Positions 1-9,635 of a stretch of 64,000 bases of DNA are shown here, one piece after another (the first letter of the stretch is position 1; every line of letters starts with the position of its first letter). Source of the stretch: Rhodobacterales bacterium. Its GTDB lineage: Bacteria; Pseudomonadota; Alphaproteobacteria; Rhodobacterales; Rhodobacteraceae. The stretch spans positions 1 to 64,000 of the forward strand of contig PDSA01000031.1 of assembly GCA_002748285.1 (NCBI GenBank), written 5' to 3'. The notes beneath the pieces are model-generated. The model was not told the DNA's origin. It was given only the letters and a program-made list of their open reading frames with translations, and ran no database searches. Both the position numbers and the translations under genes were made by a program.

Positions 1-1
1 C

Positions 2-256
2 AAAATGCTGGATGACGTATCCCGTGGTATACTGACGCAATTGACGCCGCCGCTGCAAAATGTTAGCTGGACCCGCAACGCCTTAGAAGAGCTGGCCACA
101 CAGGTGGCCGCAGACAATGGAGCCAAATTTGGCAAGATTGCAGGGCCTCTTCGGGCGGCACTGGCCGGGCGTACCGCCTGCCCTAGTGTTTTCGACATGA
201 TGCTGGTTATCGGGCGGGATGAAACCATTGCCCGCCTGACTGATGCCATTGGCTAG
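2..256 (+). CDS. gltX: Glutamyl-tRNA synthetase, C-terminal fragment
   Basis: The frame is open from the window edge, so only the last ~84 codons are present. The residues (PLRAALAGR, then [19 protein letters not shown]) match the end of the anticodon-binding domain of class I glutamyl-tRNA synthetases, which load glutamate on tRNA-Glu in the cytosol. The catalytic HIGH and KMSKS regions lie outside the window. It stands 84 bp upstream of gltA on the same strand, an arrangement common in Rhodobacterales. Many alphaproteobacteria carry two gltX copies, and this fragment does not tell which one it is. Confidence 0.85.
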   Translation, partial: KMLDDVSRGILTQLTPPLQNVSWTRNALEELATQVAADNGAKFGKIAGPLRAALAGRTACPSVFDMMLVIGRDETIARLTDAIG

Positions 257-340
257 GGCGCTTTTGCCTTGGCAACCAAGACAACCGCATTCTGGCGGCA
301 TTCACTGCTGGCCGGACAACGATAGGAAAAAAGAACAAAC

Positions 341-1636
341 ATGACCGACAGCAAGAAAACGGCCACCCTGAGCTTTAACGGCAAGACCCTGGAATTGCCG
401 ATCTATTCGCCCACCGAGGGGCCGGATGTCATTGATATCCGTAAACTTTATAGCGATGGCGATGTTTTTACCTATGATCCGGGTTTTACCTCGACCGCGT
501 CTTGTGATTCTTCGATCACCTATATTGACGGCGAGGCCGGGATTTTGCTGCACCGCGGTTATTCAATCGGCGAGCTGACCGAAAAATCGCATTATCTTGA
601 GGTCTGCTATCTGCTGCTTTACGGTAATTTGCCTTCGGAGACCGAGCTGGAAGACTTCGAGCATTGTGTCACCAATCACACCATGGTGCATGAGCAGATG
701 AAAGAATTCTTCAACGGATTCCGCCGCGATGCGCATCCGATGGCGATCATGACCGGGGTGATTGGCGCGATGTCGGCGTTTTATCACGATTCGCTGGATG
801 TGAATGATCCGCATCAGCGCGAGGTCGCTTCGATCCGCATGATCGCCAAAATGCCCACCATCGCAGCGATGGCGTTCAAATATTCGCAAGGCCAGCCCTT
901 TGTGTCGCCGCGCAATGATATGGACTATGCCGCCAATTTCCTGCGCATGTGTTTTTCGGTTCCGACCGAGGATTACGAGGTTGATCCCATTCTGGCCCGT
1001 GCCATGGATCGCATCTTTACCCTGCACGCCGATCACGAGCAAAACGCCTCGACCTCGACCGTGCGGCTGGCCGGGTCTTCCGGGGCCAACCCGTTTGCCT
1101 GTATCGCCGCCGGGATCGCCTGTTTGTGGGGTCCGGCGCATGGCGGGGCCAATCAGGCCTGTCTTGAGATGCTTGAAGAAATCGGCTCGGTCGATCGCAT
1201 CCCGGAATTTATCGCCCGTGCCAAGGATAAGAATGATCCGTTCCGCCTGATGGGCTTTGGCCACCGGGTTTACAAAAACTTTGACCCGCGTGCCACGGTG
1301 CTGAAACAGAGCGCGGATGAGGTGCTGGACCTGCTGGGAATTGAGAACAACCCGAAATTGCAGGTGGCCAAGGCGCTGGAAGCCGCGGCACTGGAAGATC
1401 CGTATTTCAAAGAGAAAAAGCTGTTCCCGAATGTGGATTTCTATTCCGGCATCATTCTGGAAGCGATGGGGTTCCCAACCTCGATGTTCACGCCGATCTT
1501 TGCGCTTAGCCGCACGGTGGGCTGGATTGCGCAGTGGAAAGAAATGCTGGACGATCCCCATCAGAAAATCGGCCGTCCGCGTCAGCTGTATCAGGGCGAA
1601 CGCGCACGCGCTTATGTGGATGTCAAAGACCGCTGA
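341..1636 (+). CDS. gltA: Citrate synthase (type II)
   Basis: This 431-residue protein condenses acetyl-CoA and oxaloacetate to citrate at the entry of the TCA cycle. The catalytic triad of the family is visible: His267 in PAHGGAN, His308 in [12 protein letters not shown] and Asp366 in PNVDFYSG. The length and the N-terminal beta domain match the hexameric, NADH-sensitive Gram-negative type. The start has a purine-rich stretch (AGGAAAAAAG) about 6 bp upstream. A strong terminator follows, so it is probably transcribed alone or as the last gene after gltX. Confidence 0.98.
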   Translation: MTDSKKTATLSFNGKTLELPIYSPTEGPDVIDIRKLYSDGDVFTYDPGFTSTASCDSSITYIDGEAGILLHRGYSIGELTEKSHYLEVCYLLLYGNLPSETELEDFEHCVTNHTMVHEQMKEFFNGFRRDAHPMAIMTGVIGAMSAFYHDSLDVNDPHQREVASIRMIAKMPTIAAMAFKYSQGQPFVSPRNDMDYAANFLRMCFSVPTEDYEVDPILARAMDRIFTLHADHEQNASTSTVRLAGSSGANPFACIAAGIACLWGPAHGGANQACLEMLEEIGSVDRIPEFIARAKDKNDPFRLMGFGHRVYKNFDPRATVLKQSADEVLDLLGIENNPKLQVAKALEAAALEDPYFKEKKLFPNVDFYSGIILEAMGFPTSMFTPIFALSRTVGWIAQWKEMLDDPHQKIGRPRQLYQGERARAYVDVKDR

Positions 1637-1658
1637 TCTCGCGGCCCATTCAATGCTC

Positions 1659-1693
1659 AAAGCCCTGCAAACTGCGGTTTGCGGGGCTTTTTT
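1659..1693 (+). terminator. Rho-independent terminator of gltA
   Basis: AAAGCCCTGCAAAC pairs with GTTTGCGGGGCTTT across a 3-4 nt loop and is followed by a T run. It lies 23 bp after the gltA stop. The A run on its other side lets it also act on pgi transcripts arriving from the minus strand. Confidence 0.85.
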
Positions 1694-1755
1694 GTGGCGG
1701 GTGGGAACACAGCCCCCAAGACCTCTGCATGGAGCCTCGCCCCTTTTCATCATTC

Positions 1756-1810
1756 CGCCCGGCCGTTAGGCCCGGCAGGACAGTTCAAAAGTGCGCAGCC
1801 TTATGCAGAG
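1756..1810 (+). repeat. Partial copy of dispersed GC-rich intergenic repeat
   Basis: The inverted arms GCCCGGCC and GGCCCGGC followed by AGGACAGTTCAAAAG match the second half of the repeat at 62331-62427 and, more loosely, the copies at 41514 and 59735. It lies in the gap between gltA and pgi and runs into the last codons of pgi. It looks like a decayed or truncated copy. Confidence 0.5.
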
Positions 1811-3426
1811 GCCTTCTCCCGAATGTAATCCACCAGCATCCGGGTCGAACCATCCTTGCCCTGAGCCAAGCCTTCACCGCTCAGCAGCGGCTGCATCTGC
1901 TTGGCCAGCTCTTTGCCCAGCTCCACCCCCCATTGATCAAACGAGTTCAGCCCCAAAATCACCCCTTCAACGAACACCCGATGTTCGTAAAGCGCGATGA
2001 TCTGGCCCAGAACGAACGGAGTCAGCCTTGGGTAAATCAGCGTGGTTGAGGGCCGGTTGCCGGGAAAAACCCGGTGGCGGGCCTGCGTTTCCAACGCGTC
2101 CCCGGTCAGCCCCCGATCCGCCATGATCTGACGCGCCTGATCCAGCGAACGGCCGCGCATCAACGCTTCGGATTGCGCCAGACAGTTGGCCAGCAACAAC
2201 TGATGTTGCCCGGCAAGATCGGCCTCATGCCCGTTGGCGGCCACCATGAATTCACACGGCACCACCTGCGTACCCTGATGGATCAGCTGATAAAAGGCGT
2301 GCTGGCCATTGGTGCCCGGCTCGCCCCAGACCAGCGGCCCGCCGCCATGCGCCAGAGGCTGGCCATCCATCGCCACCGATTTGCCGTTGCTCTCCATTTC
2401 CAGCTGTTGCAGATAGGCTGGCAGGCGTTGCAGGCGCTGATCATAGGGCAGCACGGCGCGGCTGGCATAACCGCAGATCTGATGATGCCAGATCCCCACC
2501 AGCGCCAGCAGCATCGGCATGTTCTGATCCTCGGGCGCGGTGCGGAAATGGTCATCCATCGCCTGCCCGCCGGTCAGAAACGCGCGAAAACGCTCCGGCC
2601 CGATCGCCAGCATCAGCGACAGCCCGATCGGCCCCCACAGCGAATAGCGCCCCCCGACCCAATCGGCAAAGCCGAACACCCGCGCCGGATCAATGCCAAA
2701 GGCGGCGGTTTTATCCAGCGCCGAGGACAACGCCGCGAATTGGCGGGCCGGGTCGGCGACTTTGGCGGCCATCCAGCGCTGCGCGGTGTGCGCGTTGGTC
2801 ATGGTTTCGATGGTGGTGAAGGTCTTGGACGCGACGATGATCAGCGTGGTTTCCGGGTTAAGACCCTGTAATGTATCATGAATATCCGCCCCATCCACAT
2901 TTGAAACAAAATGCGTGGCCGGGCCGTCATGGTAAGGGGCCAGCGCCCGGCAGGCCATGGCAGGGCCGAGATCAGAGCCGCCGATGCCGATATTGACCAC
3001 ATCGGTGATCGCCCCGCCCTGCCCCTGATACCGGCCGCTGCGCACCGCTTCGGCGAAATCCTGCATCCGGTGCAACGTGTCCAGAACCTCGGGCATCACA
3101 TCGGTGCCATCGACAAAAACGGGGGTGCCCTCGAGATTGCGCAGCGCACTGTGCAGCACGGCACGGTTTTCGGTGCGGTTGATTTTCGCGCCGGTAAACA
3201 TTGCCTCCCGCGCCCCGGCAATATCGGCCTGCGCCAGCAATTGCAGCAACAAAGCGCGGCTGTCGGCATCAATGCTCGTTTTGGAATAATCAAACAGCAT
3301 CTCGCCGCAATGACAGGAGAAATCTGCCGCCCGCTCGCCGGGGGGGGAGTGGTTGTCAAACAGCGACAGGATTGGCTGCGTTTCACCGCATTTTCGGGCC
3401 GCCTGCAGCGCACGCCAAACCGGCAT
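1801..3426 (-). CDS. pgi: Glucose-6-phosphate isomerase
   Basis: The 541-residue enzyme interconverts glucose-6-phosphate and fructose-6-phosphate. Family signatures are visible: [14 protein letters not shown] near residue 140, [13 protein letters not shown] in the middle, [16 protein letters not shown] carrying the active-site Glu-His neighbourhood, and [15 protein letters not shown] with the C-terminal catalytic Lys. The ATG at 3426 shares its A with the pgl stop (TAATG), so translation is probably coupled. A TTG at 3438 would add four residues and is less likely. It is the last gene of zwf-pgl-pgi. Confidence 0.96.
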   Translation of the reverse strand: MPVWRALQAARKCGETQPILSLFDNHSPPGERAADFSCHCGEMLFDYSKTSIDADSRALLLQLLAQADIAGAREAMFTGAKINRTENRAVLHSALRNLEGTPVFVDGTDVMPEVLDTLHRMQDFAEAVRSGRYQGQGGAITDVVNIGIGGSDLGPAMACRALAPYHDGPATHFVSNVDGADIHDTLQGLNPETTLIIVASKTFTTIETMTNAHTAQRWMAAKVADPARQFAALSSALDKTAAFGIDPARVFGFADWVGGRYSLWGPIGLSLMLAIGPERFRAFLTGGQAMDDHFRTAPEDQNMPMLLALVGIWHHQICGYASRAVLPYDQRLQRLPAYLQQLEMESNGKSVAMDGQPLAHGGGPLVWGEPGTNGQHAFYQLIHQGTQVVPCEFMVAANGHEADLAGQHQLLLANCLAQSEALMRGRSLDQARQIMADRGLTGDALETQARHRVFPGNRPSTTLIYPRLTPFVLGQIIALYEHRVFVEGVILGLNSFDQWGVELGKELAKQMQPLLSGEGLAQGKDGSTRMLVDYIREKASA

Positions 3427-4100
3427 TATGGAGTCCAATGCACGGTTGCACCTCTCAGAAACGCGGAAATCGGCGCTTTCAGCGGATCATTCAGCTTGCG
3501 CGCGGTTTTCAGCACTTTCTTTTTGGTTTTGCCAGTGAACAGGATATGGGTGATCGTGGCCCCCATCAACACCGGCGCCGTCAGGGTCAGGCGGGTGTCC
3601 TTGGCGCTGGGGCTGCGCATGGGCATCAGGATCGGGGCGTGCGGATCAAATGCGGCCTCCAGCCGGTCGCCATCCGGGAACAACGAAGCGGTGTGCATAT
3701 CCCGCCCCATCCCCAGCAGCAGCACATCAATCGGCAAAAGCGGCTCGATCACCTGCGCCAGTTCCTCCACAACCTCTTCGGGCTGTTCAGCCGGTTGATA
3801 GAGCGGGATCAGCCGGGCATTGGCGGCTTGATCCACCAGCAGGCGTTCACGCAACATGCGGGTGTTGGAACGCGACGAGTCCTCTCCCACCCAGCGTTCA
3901 TCACAGAGCAGCACATCCACCCGCTCCCAATCCAGAGACACCCCGGACAGGACATCAAAAACCGGCCCCGGCGTGCGCCCCCCGGGCACCACGAAGGTGA
4001 CCCGCTCTTTTTCACTCAGACAACGGCCCAGCTGGTTGGCCAGATCGGTGGCCAGATCCATGGCCATCATTTCGGCATCAGGATATTTAATTATTTTCAT
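3426..4100 (-). CDS. pgl: 6-phosphogluconolactonase
   Basis: A 224-residue DevB-type lactonase that hydrolyses 6-phosphogluconolactone to 6-phosphogluconate after Zwf. Motifs seen are [14 protein letters not shown] near the N-terminus and LLCDERWV followed by SNTRML, which bind the sugar phosphate in this family. The ATG at 4100 overlaps the zwf stop (TGATG) and has GGAGGGAG just upstream inside the zwf 3' end. An upstream alternative start at 4118 would lie within zwf. It is the middle gene of zwf-pgl-pgi. Confidence 0.94.
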   Translation of the reverse strand: MKIIKYPDAEMMAMDLATDLANQLGRCLSEKERVTFVVPGGRTPGPVFDVLSGVSLDWERVDVLLCDERWVGEDSSRSNTRMLRERLLVDQAANARLIPLYQPAEQPEEVVEELAQVIEPLLPIDVLLLGMGRDMHTASLFPDGDRLEAAFDPHAPILMPMRSPSAKDTRLTLTAPVLMGATITHILFTGKTKKKVLKTARKLNDPLKAPISAFLRGATVHWTP

Positions 4101-5551
4101 CAGGAAATCTCCCTCCAACGGCGTCCATCTTTATGCATGAGCATCAGCGAATCTGCGGGCCCGGCGCTGCCCGCATCATAAGGTTGGGGCACATCCGCGC
4201 GCGCCTGCCAAGCGGCAATCAGCGGATCGACCCAAGCCCAAGCGGCCTCGACCTCATCGCCGCGCATGAACAGGGTCTGATCGCCGCGGATCACATCCAT
4301 CACCAGGCGTTCATACGCATCGGTGATGGCATCGGCGGCCTCCCCCAGCGCATCGGCAAAGCTCATATCCAGCGGCACATCCATCAGGCGCATCCCGCCG
4401 GGGCCGGGCTCTTTGATCGTGACCCGCAAATCCATGCCCTCATCGGGTTGCAGATGGATCAGCAATTCGTTGCTGAGGTGATCAGGCTGATCCTTGAAGA
4501 TCATATGCGGCGGGGATTTGAACGCCACCGCGATTTCGCTTTTGCGGGCCCGCAGGCGTTTGCCGGTGCGCAGGTAAAATGGCGTTCCATTCCAGCGCCA
4601 ATTCGACAAATGCAACTTTATGGCCAAAAAGCTTTCGGTGGTGCTGTCGGGGTTTTCGCAATCCTCCAGATAAGAATTGCTTCCATCCCCGGCCCGATAT
4701 TGCCCGCGCACGATGTCCTCAGGGGCGACCTGATCAAGCGCCCGGATGACTTTGAGCTTCTCATCACGCACTGCATCCGGGGTAAACTGGGCGGGGGGCT
4801 CCATCGCGATCAGACAGAGAAGCTGCATCAGGTGGTTCTGCACCATATCGCGCATCGCGCCGGATTTGTCATAATAAGCTCCGCGCCCGTCAATCCCAAC
4901 GGTTTCGGCCACGGTGATCTGGATATGGTCCACATATTGTGCGTTCCAAAGAGGTTCGAACAAGATATTGGCAAAACGCACCGCCATCAGGTTTTGCACG
5001 GTTTCTTTGCCCAGATAGTGATCAATGCGGTAAATCTGATGTTCATCAAAGGATTGCGCCAACACCCGGTTCAGCTCTTGCGCTGTTTGCAGATCATGGC
5101 CAAAGGGTTTTTCCACCACGATACGCGCCTGGGGGCCGGAGATTTCGTATTTGCTCAGCCGCTCGGCCAGCGGGCCAAACAGGCTGGGGCCGACCGAAAA
5201 ATAGAACGCCTGCACCACATCGCGGCGTATGGTTTTGGCCAGCGCGGCCCAGCCGGTAGACCCCAGCGCGTCGATTTTCAGATAGCTGAGCATGGCCAGA
5301 AAGGCTTTGAGCTTGCTGGCGTTTTGAGTGCTGTCCTCGGTGTGTTCAGTGATCGCCTGTTTCGCCAGTTTGCGAAAGCTGGTATCGTCCAGATCGGAAC
5401 GGGCGGCGGCGATGATGCGCGCGCCTTCGGGAATCTGGCCAGCAACAAAGCGTTGATACAGCGCCGGAATCACCTTGCGCCGGGCCAGATCTCCGGTGCC
5501 GCCGAAAATGACCAGGTCGAAAATCTCAACCGGAATAACGCGTGTTGCCAT
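4100..5551 (-). CDS. zwf: Glucose-6-phosphate 1-dehydrogenase
   Basis: The 483-residue enzyme oxidises glucose-6-phosphate with NAD(P)+, opening the oxidative pentose-phosphate and Entner-Doudoroff routes. Seen: the dinucleotide-binding IFGGTGDLARRKVIPALY at the N-terminus, VEKPFGHD, and the active-site RIDHYLGKE with its catalytic His. The ATG at 5551 gives MATRVIPVEIFD; the open frame extends 46 codons further upstream but that part has no family character. It heads the zwf-pgl-pgi operon, whose genes overlap by one base each. Confidence 0.96.
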   Translation of the reverse strand: MATRVIPVEIFDLVIFGGTGDLARRKVIPALYQRFVAGQIPEGARIIAAARSDLDDTSFRKLAKQAITEHTEDSTQNASKLKAFLAMLSYLKIDALGSTGWAALAKTIRRDVVQAFYFSVGPSLFGPLAERLSKYEISGPQARIVVEKPFGHDLQTAQELNRVLAQSFDEHQIYRIDHYLGKETVQNLMAVRFANILFEPLWNAQYVDHIQITVAETVGIDGRGAYYDKSGAMRDMVQNHLMQLLCLIAMEPPAQFTPDAVRDEKLKVIRALDQVAPEDIVRGQYRAGDGSNSYLEDCENPDSTTESFLAIKLHLSNWRWNGTPFYLRTGKRLRARKSEIAVAFKSPPHMIFKDQPDHLSNELLIHLQPDEGMDLRVTIKEPGPGGMRLMDVPLDMSFADALGEAADAITDAYERLVMDVIRGDQTLFMRGDEVEAAWAWVDPLIAAWQARADVPQPYDAGSAGPADSLMLMHKDGRRWREIS

Positions 5552-5703
5552 TATGCTTACCTTTTCCAGCCCAAGGGGTTGGACTGCTGCGCAAATCTTG
5601 CCCCGTGCAACCCCATCATGCCTTAATTTGGCCGATAGAGCAAAACAAAGATGGCCAGAGCACCCCGATAACCGCTTCTGGTGTCGCACAACGGCGGGAA
5701 CCA

Positions 5704-5749
5704 GCCAAAAATCTTACAAGATTTTTGGCAAGGATTTTAAAAAATCCTT
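5704..5749. repeat. Two tandem AT-rich palindromes between zwf and hydrolase gene
   Basis: Two perfect inverted repeats lie end to end. The first (5704-5729) has 12-bp arms GCCAAAAATCTT/AAGATTTTTGGC around 2 nt. The second (5730-5749) has 9-bp arms AAGGATTTT/AAAATCCTT around 2 nt. They lie 27 bp beyond the stop of the minus-strand hydrolase gene and about 150 bp before zwf. They would suit an intrinsic terminator for the cobalamin-hydrolase operon that shields zwf from read-through. A repeated intergenic element is the alternative. Confidence 0.6.
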
Positions 5750-5775
5750 ACATGCCAGACTGTTACGCCCTATTC

Positions 5776-6441
5776 CTAAGAAATATTCAGTTTTTCCCGC
5801 ATAAACGCCACAGCAACACTCAGCCCATCCGGGGCGATGCCATGTGCGGTGCCTTCCATGATATGAGCATAAACCTGAAATCCGGCCAAGGTTAACGCAT
5901 CCCCAGCCTCATTCAAGGACTGCACCGGCACCACATCATCCTGATCGCCATGCACCAAAATCACCGGCGGTTTCGAAACCATTTCATCTTGCAGCAATTC
6001 GGGCGACATCAACCGGCCCGAAAACCCGACCACGCCCGCAAATTGCGCTTTGCGCCGCGGGGCCACATGCAACGCCATCATTGTGCCTTGGGAAAATCCA
6101 AACAAAACCGTGTTCTCGGCCCCAATCCCCTCCTCAGCCATCACCTGATCCAGATAGGCGTTCAGATCATCGACCGCACGCTGCATCCCAGCCGCCGCAT
6201 CCTGCTCGCTCGAGCCATCAATCCACGGGATCGGAAACCACTGAAACCCCATCGGATTGCCGGCGCATTTTTCCGGCGCATCCGGGGCAACGAAAACCGT
6301 ATCCGGCATATGTGGTGCCAGAATTTCGCCCAACCCCAACAGATCCTGCCCGTCAGCGCCATAGCCATGCAGGAAAATCACCAGAGATTTCGCCTTGCCC
6401 GAAGCCGGAGCCCGGCGTTTGCTGTCCAGAGTGCGTGTCAT
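5776..6441 (-). CDS. Phospholipase/carboxylesterase family hydrolase, copy 2
   Basis: A 221-residue cytosolic alpha/beta hydrolase of the carboxylesterase type 2 (YpfH-like) family. The catalytic triad is readable: the Ser in GFSQGTMMAL, the Asp in HGDQDDVVP and the His in GTAHGI. The oxyanion-hole strand IFLHGYGADGQDL is near the N-terminus. Its ATG overlaps the stop of the preceding gene by 4 bp (ATGA). It is roughly 60% identical by eye to that gene, so the pair is a tandem duplication. The physiological substrate is unknown; short-chain acyl esters are typical for the family. Confidence 0.85.
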   Translation of the reverse strand: MTRTLDSKRRAPASGKAKSLVIFLHGYGADGQDLLGLGEILAPHMPDTVFVAPDAPEKCAGNPMGFQWFPIPWIDGSSEQDAAAGMQRAVDDLNAYLDQVMAEEGIGAENTVLFGFSQGTMMALHVAPRRKAQFAGVVGFSGRLMSPELLQDEMVSKPPVILVHGDQDDVVPVQSLNEAGDALTLAGFQVYAHIMEGTAHGIAPDGLSVAVAFMREKLNIS

Positions 6442-7115
6442 TTCGGGTCTCCTTCAATGCCCAGTTTTTCGCGCATGAATCCAGCTGCGACACTTAAGCC
6501 ATCGCTGCTGATGCCATGCCCTGTATTTTGCATGATATAGGGGTAAATCTCAAAGCCCAGCGTCGAAAGGGCAAATTCCGCTTTGTTCAACGCCTCGGGC
6601 GTCACCACATCGTCTTTTTCCCCGTGCAGAAGTAGCACCGGCGGGAAAGAGATCACCTCATCACGCAACTCATCAGGCAACATCAGACGGCCCGAAAACC
6701 CGACCACAGCAGCAAAGACTTCATCGCGGCGCGGAGCCAGTTGCAGGGCCATCATTGTTCCTTGGGAAAAACCAAAAAGGACGGTATTCTCGATAGTTAC
6801 GCCTTCTTCCTCAACCACTTTATCAATATAGGCATTCAAATCCATCACCGATTGGCGCATCCCCCGAACCGCGTCCTCTTCGCTGCTCTGGTCAATCCAG
6901 GGCACCGAAAACCACTGCCGACCGCCCGCATCACCGGCGCAAAGCTCTGGTGCATCAGGTGAAACAAAAACCGTATCCGGCATATAAGGGGCCAACGGCT
7001 TGGCCAGCCCCATCAAATCATCACCATCTGCACCATAGCCATGCAGAAAAATCAGCATCGAACGGGCCTTGCCCGAGGCCGCGCCCTGACGCATGCCGCT
7101 AAGGTCACGTATCAT
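6438..7115 (-). CDS. Phospholipase/carboxylesterase family hydrolase, copy 1
   Basis: A 225-residue paralogue of the next gene downstream, with the same triad: Ser in GFSQGTMMAL, Asp in HGEKDDVV, His in NTGHGI. The ATG at 7115 (MIRDLSG) was chosen because GGAAGG lies 7 bp upstream and the codon overlaps the alkA stop as ATGA. Further-upstream starts would sit inside alkA. It is the fourth gene of a five-gene 4-bp-overlap chain. Function beyond ester hydrolysis is not predictable. Confidence 0.85.
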   Translation of the reverse strand: MIRDLSGMRQGAASGKARSMLIFLHGYGADGDDLMGLAKPLAPYMPDTVFVSPDAPELCAGDAGGRQWFSVPWIDQSSEEDAVRGMRQSVMDLNAYIDKVVEEEGVTIENTVLFGFSQGTMMALQLAPRRDEVFAAVVGFSGRLMLPDELRDEVISFPPVLLLHGEKDDVVTPEALNKAEFALSTLGFEIYPYIMQNTGHGISSDGLSVAAGFMREKLGIEGDPK

Positions 7116-7738
7116 CTTATGCCTTCCCTTTGTTTTTCCAGCCGGTAATACGCCCACAACAGCCGGGCTGCAACCGCCCTCCACGGGCTCCAATCCTGTG
7201 CCATTTGCCGTAGTTGGCGTTCAGTGGGGCGCGTTTCCAGCCCAAACAGCAGCCGCGCCGCCTCTTGCAGCGCCAGATCATTGGCGGCGAACACATCCGC
7301 ATGACCCAGCGAAAACATCGCGTAAATCTCTGCGGTCCAGCGGCCAATGCCTGGCAGTTCGGTTAAGGTCGAGACCACCTGATCGCTGGGCGCATGGCGC
7401 AGTGCCGGATAGTCGATATCCGCCACCGCCAGCGCCCTTGCATAGCGGATTTTCGGACGCGACAAGCCACAGCCGCGCAAGACCTCATCGCTGGCCCGCG
7501 CAATTGCGCCCGGCTCAGTCAGGCCAGCCCCCTGCATCCGTTCCCAAATTGCCGAGGCCGCCGCCACCGAGATCTGCTGACTCACAATCGCCTGCAACAG
7601 CGCGGCAAACCCGTCCGGGCGCAGCCGCAAAGGCAGCGGACCGGTCTGGGCCAGAACCTCGAAAAATTTCGGCTCCCGAGCGGCCAGAAAATCGGCCCCC
7701 TCGGCCACGCAATCCGCACCGGTGATGATCCGCATCAT
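7112..7738 (-). CDS. alkA: DNA-3-methyladenine glycosylase II (AlkA-type)
   Basis: A 208-residue HhH-GPD glycosylase that removes alkylated purines from DNA to start base-excision repair. The helix-hairpin-helix LPGIGRWTA (residues 128-136) and the catalytic Asp154 in ANDLALQEA are in the expected spacing. It lacks the extra N-terminal domain of E. coli AlkA, as is common in alphaproteobacteria. It overlaps cobK upstream and the hydrolase downstream by 4 bp each, an unusual setting for a repair enzyme. Confidence 0.9.
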   Translation of the reverse strand: MMRIITGADCVAEGADFLAAREPKFFEVLAQTGPLPLRLRPDGFAALLQAIVSQQISVAAASAIWERMQGAGLTEPGAIARASDEVLRGCGLSRPKIRYARALAVADIDYPALRHAPSDQVVSTLTELPGIGRWTAEIYAMFSLGHADVFAANDLALQEAARLLFGLETRPTERQLRQMAQDWSPWRAVAARLLWAYYRLEKQREGIR

Positions 7739-8466
7739 AGCCCCCTGACCCAGCTCAGCGCCGCCTGCACCGTTTCAACCCTTGCGCAATCCGGCGCGGG
7801 CGGGCGGTTGATCAGCAGCACCGGAATCCCCAGCGCCCGCGCCGCCAGCAATTTGCTCTGGCTCATCTGCCCCCCGGCGTTTTTCACCACCAGCCAATCA
7901 ATGCCGCGCTGTTTGAACAACCGGATTTCCTGGTCCACTGAAAAGGGCGGGCGTCCAATCAGGTATTCGCCGTTTTCATGCGGGAACGCCCCCTTTGGCG
8001 CCCTGATCTGACGGCAAATCAGATGGCGATCCGGCATATTGTCAAACCGGTGCAGGCTCTGGCTGCCCGTGGCCAACAGCACGGTGGCCCCGGAGGGGAT
8101 ATGCTCGGCGGCCTGACCTTCATGGTCAATGAAATGCCAATCATCCCCGGGCCTGGGTCGCCAGGGCGGGCGCAGGAGTTGCAGATGCGGCAAACCCATT
8201 TCCCGAGCCACCTCGGCACAGCGTTGGCTGATTTTCGCCGCAAAAGGATGGGTCGCATCCAGCAGCGCCTCAATCCCTTCCCGGTGCAGATATTCAACAA
8301 AAGCGGCCCGCCCGCCAAAACGGCCGATCCGGGTAGGGATGGGCAAAGGTTCTGGTTGGCGGGTGACCCCGGCCAGCGAGGCGATTGCCGTCACCCGGCG
8401 CTCTTGTGCCAAAAGCGCGGCCAACTGCCGGGCCTCATGGGTTCCGGCCAGCAATAACAGCTTCAT
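7735..8466 (-). CDS. cobK: Precorrin-6A reductase
   Basis: A 243-residue CobK/CbiJ protein that reduces precorrin-6A (or its cobalt form) in corrin-ring synthesis. It begins with the Rossmann-like LLLLAGTHEARQLAALL, followed by DATHPFAAKIS, and ends with VKNAGGQMSQSKLLAARALGIPVLLINRP, all typical of the family. Start and stop codons overlap cbiD upstream and alkA downstream by 4 bp. The name cobK (aerobic route) or cbiJ (anaerobic route) depends on the rest of the pathway, which lies outside the window. Confidence 0.92.
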   Translation of the reverse strand: MKLLLLAGTHEARQLAALLAQERRVTAIASLAGVTRQPEPLPIPTRIGRFGGRAAFVEYLHREGIEALLDATHPFAAKISQRCAEVAREMGLPHLQLLRPPWRPRPGDDWHFIDHEGQAAEHIPSGATVLLATGSQSLHRFDNMPDRHLICRQIRAPKGAFPHENGEYLIGRPPFSVDQEIRLFKQRGIDWLVVKNAGGQMSQSKLLAARALGIPVLLINRPPAPDCARVETVQAALSWVRGL

Positions 8467-9518
8467 TCTGCGGCCTGCGCAATGATCCGGCCAGCGCGGT
8501 CAATGATGATGATGTCCGGGGAAATCCGGGCATCGCGCAACTGCTTGCGCACAGTCATCAAAGCCCGGTTTGCCACCAGATCAGCCATCTTTTCCCCAGC
8601 TATTTCATAGGCTTGCAGGGCAGTGTTCACCTTGGCAATCCGAGGATCACCCAGCCAATCGGCCAGCTTTTCAAAATCCACCTGCGAGCGTTTTGAATGC
8701 AGGTCCACCGCGCCCTGCGCCAGCTTGGTCATTTTGCCGATGCCTCCGCCAATGGTCAGCCGTGGCACCGGGTGGCGGCGCAGATATTTCAGCAATCCGC
8801 CAACAAAATCGCCCATATCCAGCATCGCCTGTTCCGGCAGGCCATGATGCGCCTGCACCACCGCCTGACTGGTCGCCCCGGTGCAGCCGGCAACATGTGG
8901 GCACTGCATCGCCCGCGCCACATCCACCCCGCGCTGGATAGAGGCAATCCAGGCCGAACAGGAAAACGGGCGCACGATGCCGGTGGTGCCCAACACCGAC
9001 AGCCCCCCGACAATGCCAAGGCGGGGGTTCCAGGTGCGCTTGGCCAGCTTATCGCCATTTATGATGGAAATACAAATGCTTACATTGGGTTCTTCATGGT
9101 ATTTCTCAGCCAACTCCCGCACCACGCCACACATCAGCTCGCGCGGTTTCGGGTTGATCGCCGGTTGCCCCACTGCAATCGGCAGCCCGGGACGGGTGAC
9201 GGTGCCCACCCCGGTTCCGGCCCGAAACTGCACACCGGCAGAGCCCACCTCAACGCTGACCCGCACCCTGACTTCGCAGCCATGGGTCACATCGGGGTCG
9301 TCCCCGGCATCCTTGATGATGCCCACCTCGGCCCAGCCGGGGCCGGAGCGGGGGCGGATCACCGCGAAAATGGGCCGCTCACCCCGGGGCAAGGTGATCG
9401 AGACCAGCTGCGGAAACGCGCCCCCCCACAAGCCGATCAGCGCTGCCTTGGTGGCAGCACTGGCACAGGCTCCGGTGGTCCAGCCCCGGCGTAATCTTGT
9501 GGGTTGCGCATCGCTCAT
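8463..9518 (-). CDS. cbiD: Cobalt-precorrin-5B C1-methyltransferase
   Basis: A 351-residue CbiD protein that methylates C-1 of the contracted corrin ring. Signatures are the N-terminal RRGWTTGACASAATKAA, NPKPRELM, SCSAWIASIQRGVDVA and the glycine-rich GGGIGKMTKLAQGA. The ATG at 9518 was chosen because it gives the family N-terminus and has GGGAGG 6 bp upstream. The frame is open far upstream, but only as an antisense shadow of cobB. It heads the minus-strand chain and is divergent from cobB across 117 bp. Confidence 0.93.
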   Translation of the reverse strand: MSDAQPTRLRRGWTTGACASAATKAALIGLWGGAFPQLVSITLPRGERPIFAVIRPRSGPGWAEVGIIKDAGDDPDVTHGCEVRVRVSVEVGSAGVQFRAGTGVGTVTRPGLPIAVGQPAINPKPRELMCGVVRELAEKYHEEPNVSICISIINGDKLAKRTWNPRLGIVGGLSVLGTTGIVRPFSCSAWIASIQRGVDVARAMQCPHVAGCTGATSQAVVQAHHGLPEQAMLDMGDFVGGLLKYLRRHPVPRLTIGGGIGKMTKLAQGAVDLHSKRSQVDFEKLADWLGDPRIAKVNTALQAYEIAGEKMADLVANRALMTVRKQLRDARISPDIIIIDRAGRIIAQAAE

Positions 9519-9635
9519 AACCTCCCGTTTATGGCGTTCAAAACCCGGATCGGCAAGCCCAGCATCGGCAAGATCGGCTTTTGCGCCGCCCAAACTCAAG
9601 GCATAAGGGAAAGCGAATCTGCAAGGAGCGCCATC

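Noticed and set aside
563..1753. A 396-codon open frame antisense to gltA
   Set aside because: Its translation is His/Arg/Gln-rich with no domain character, and it mirrors gltA codons; GC-rich codon bias opens the antisense frame.
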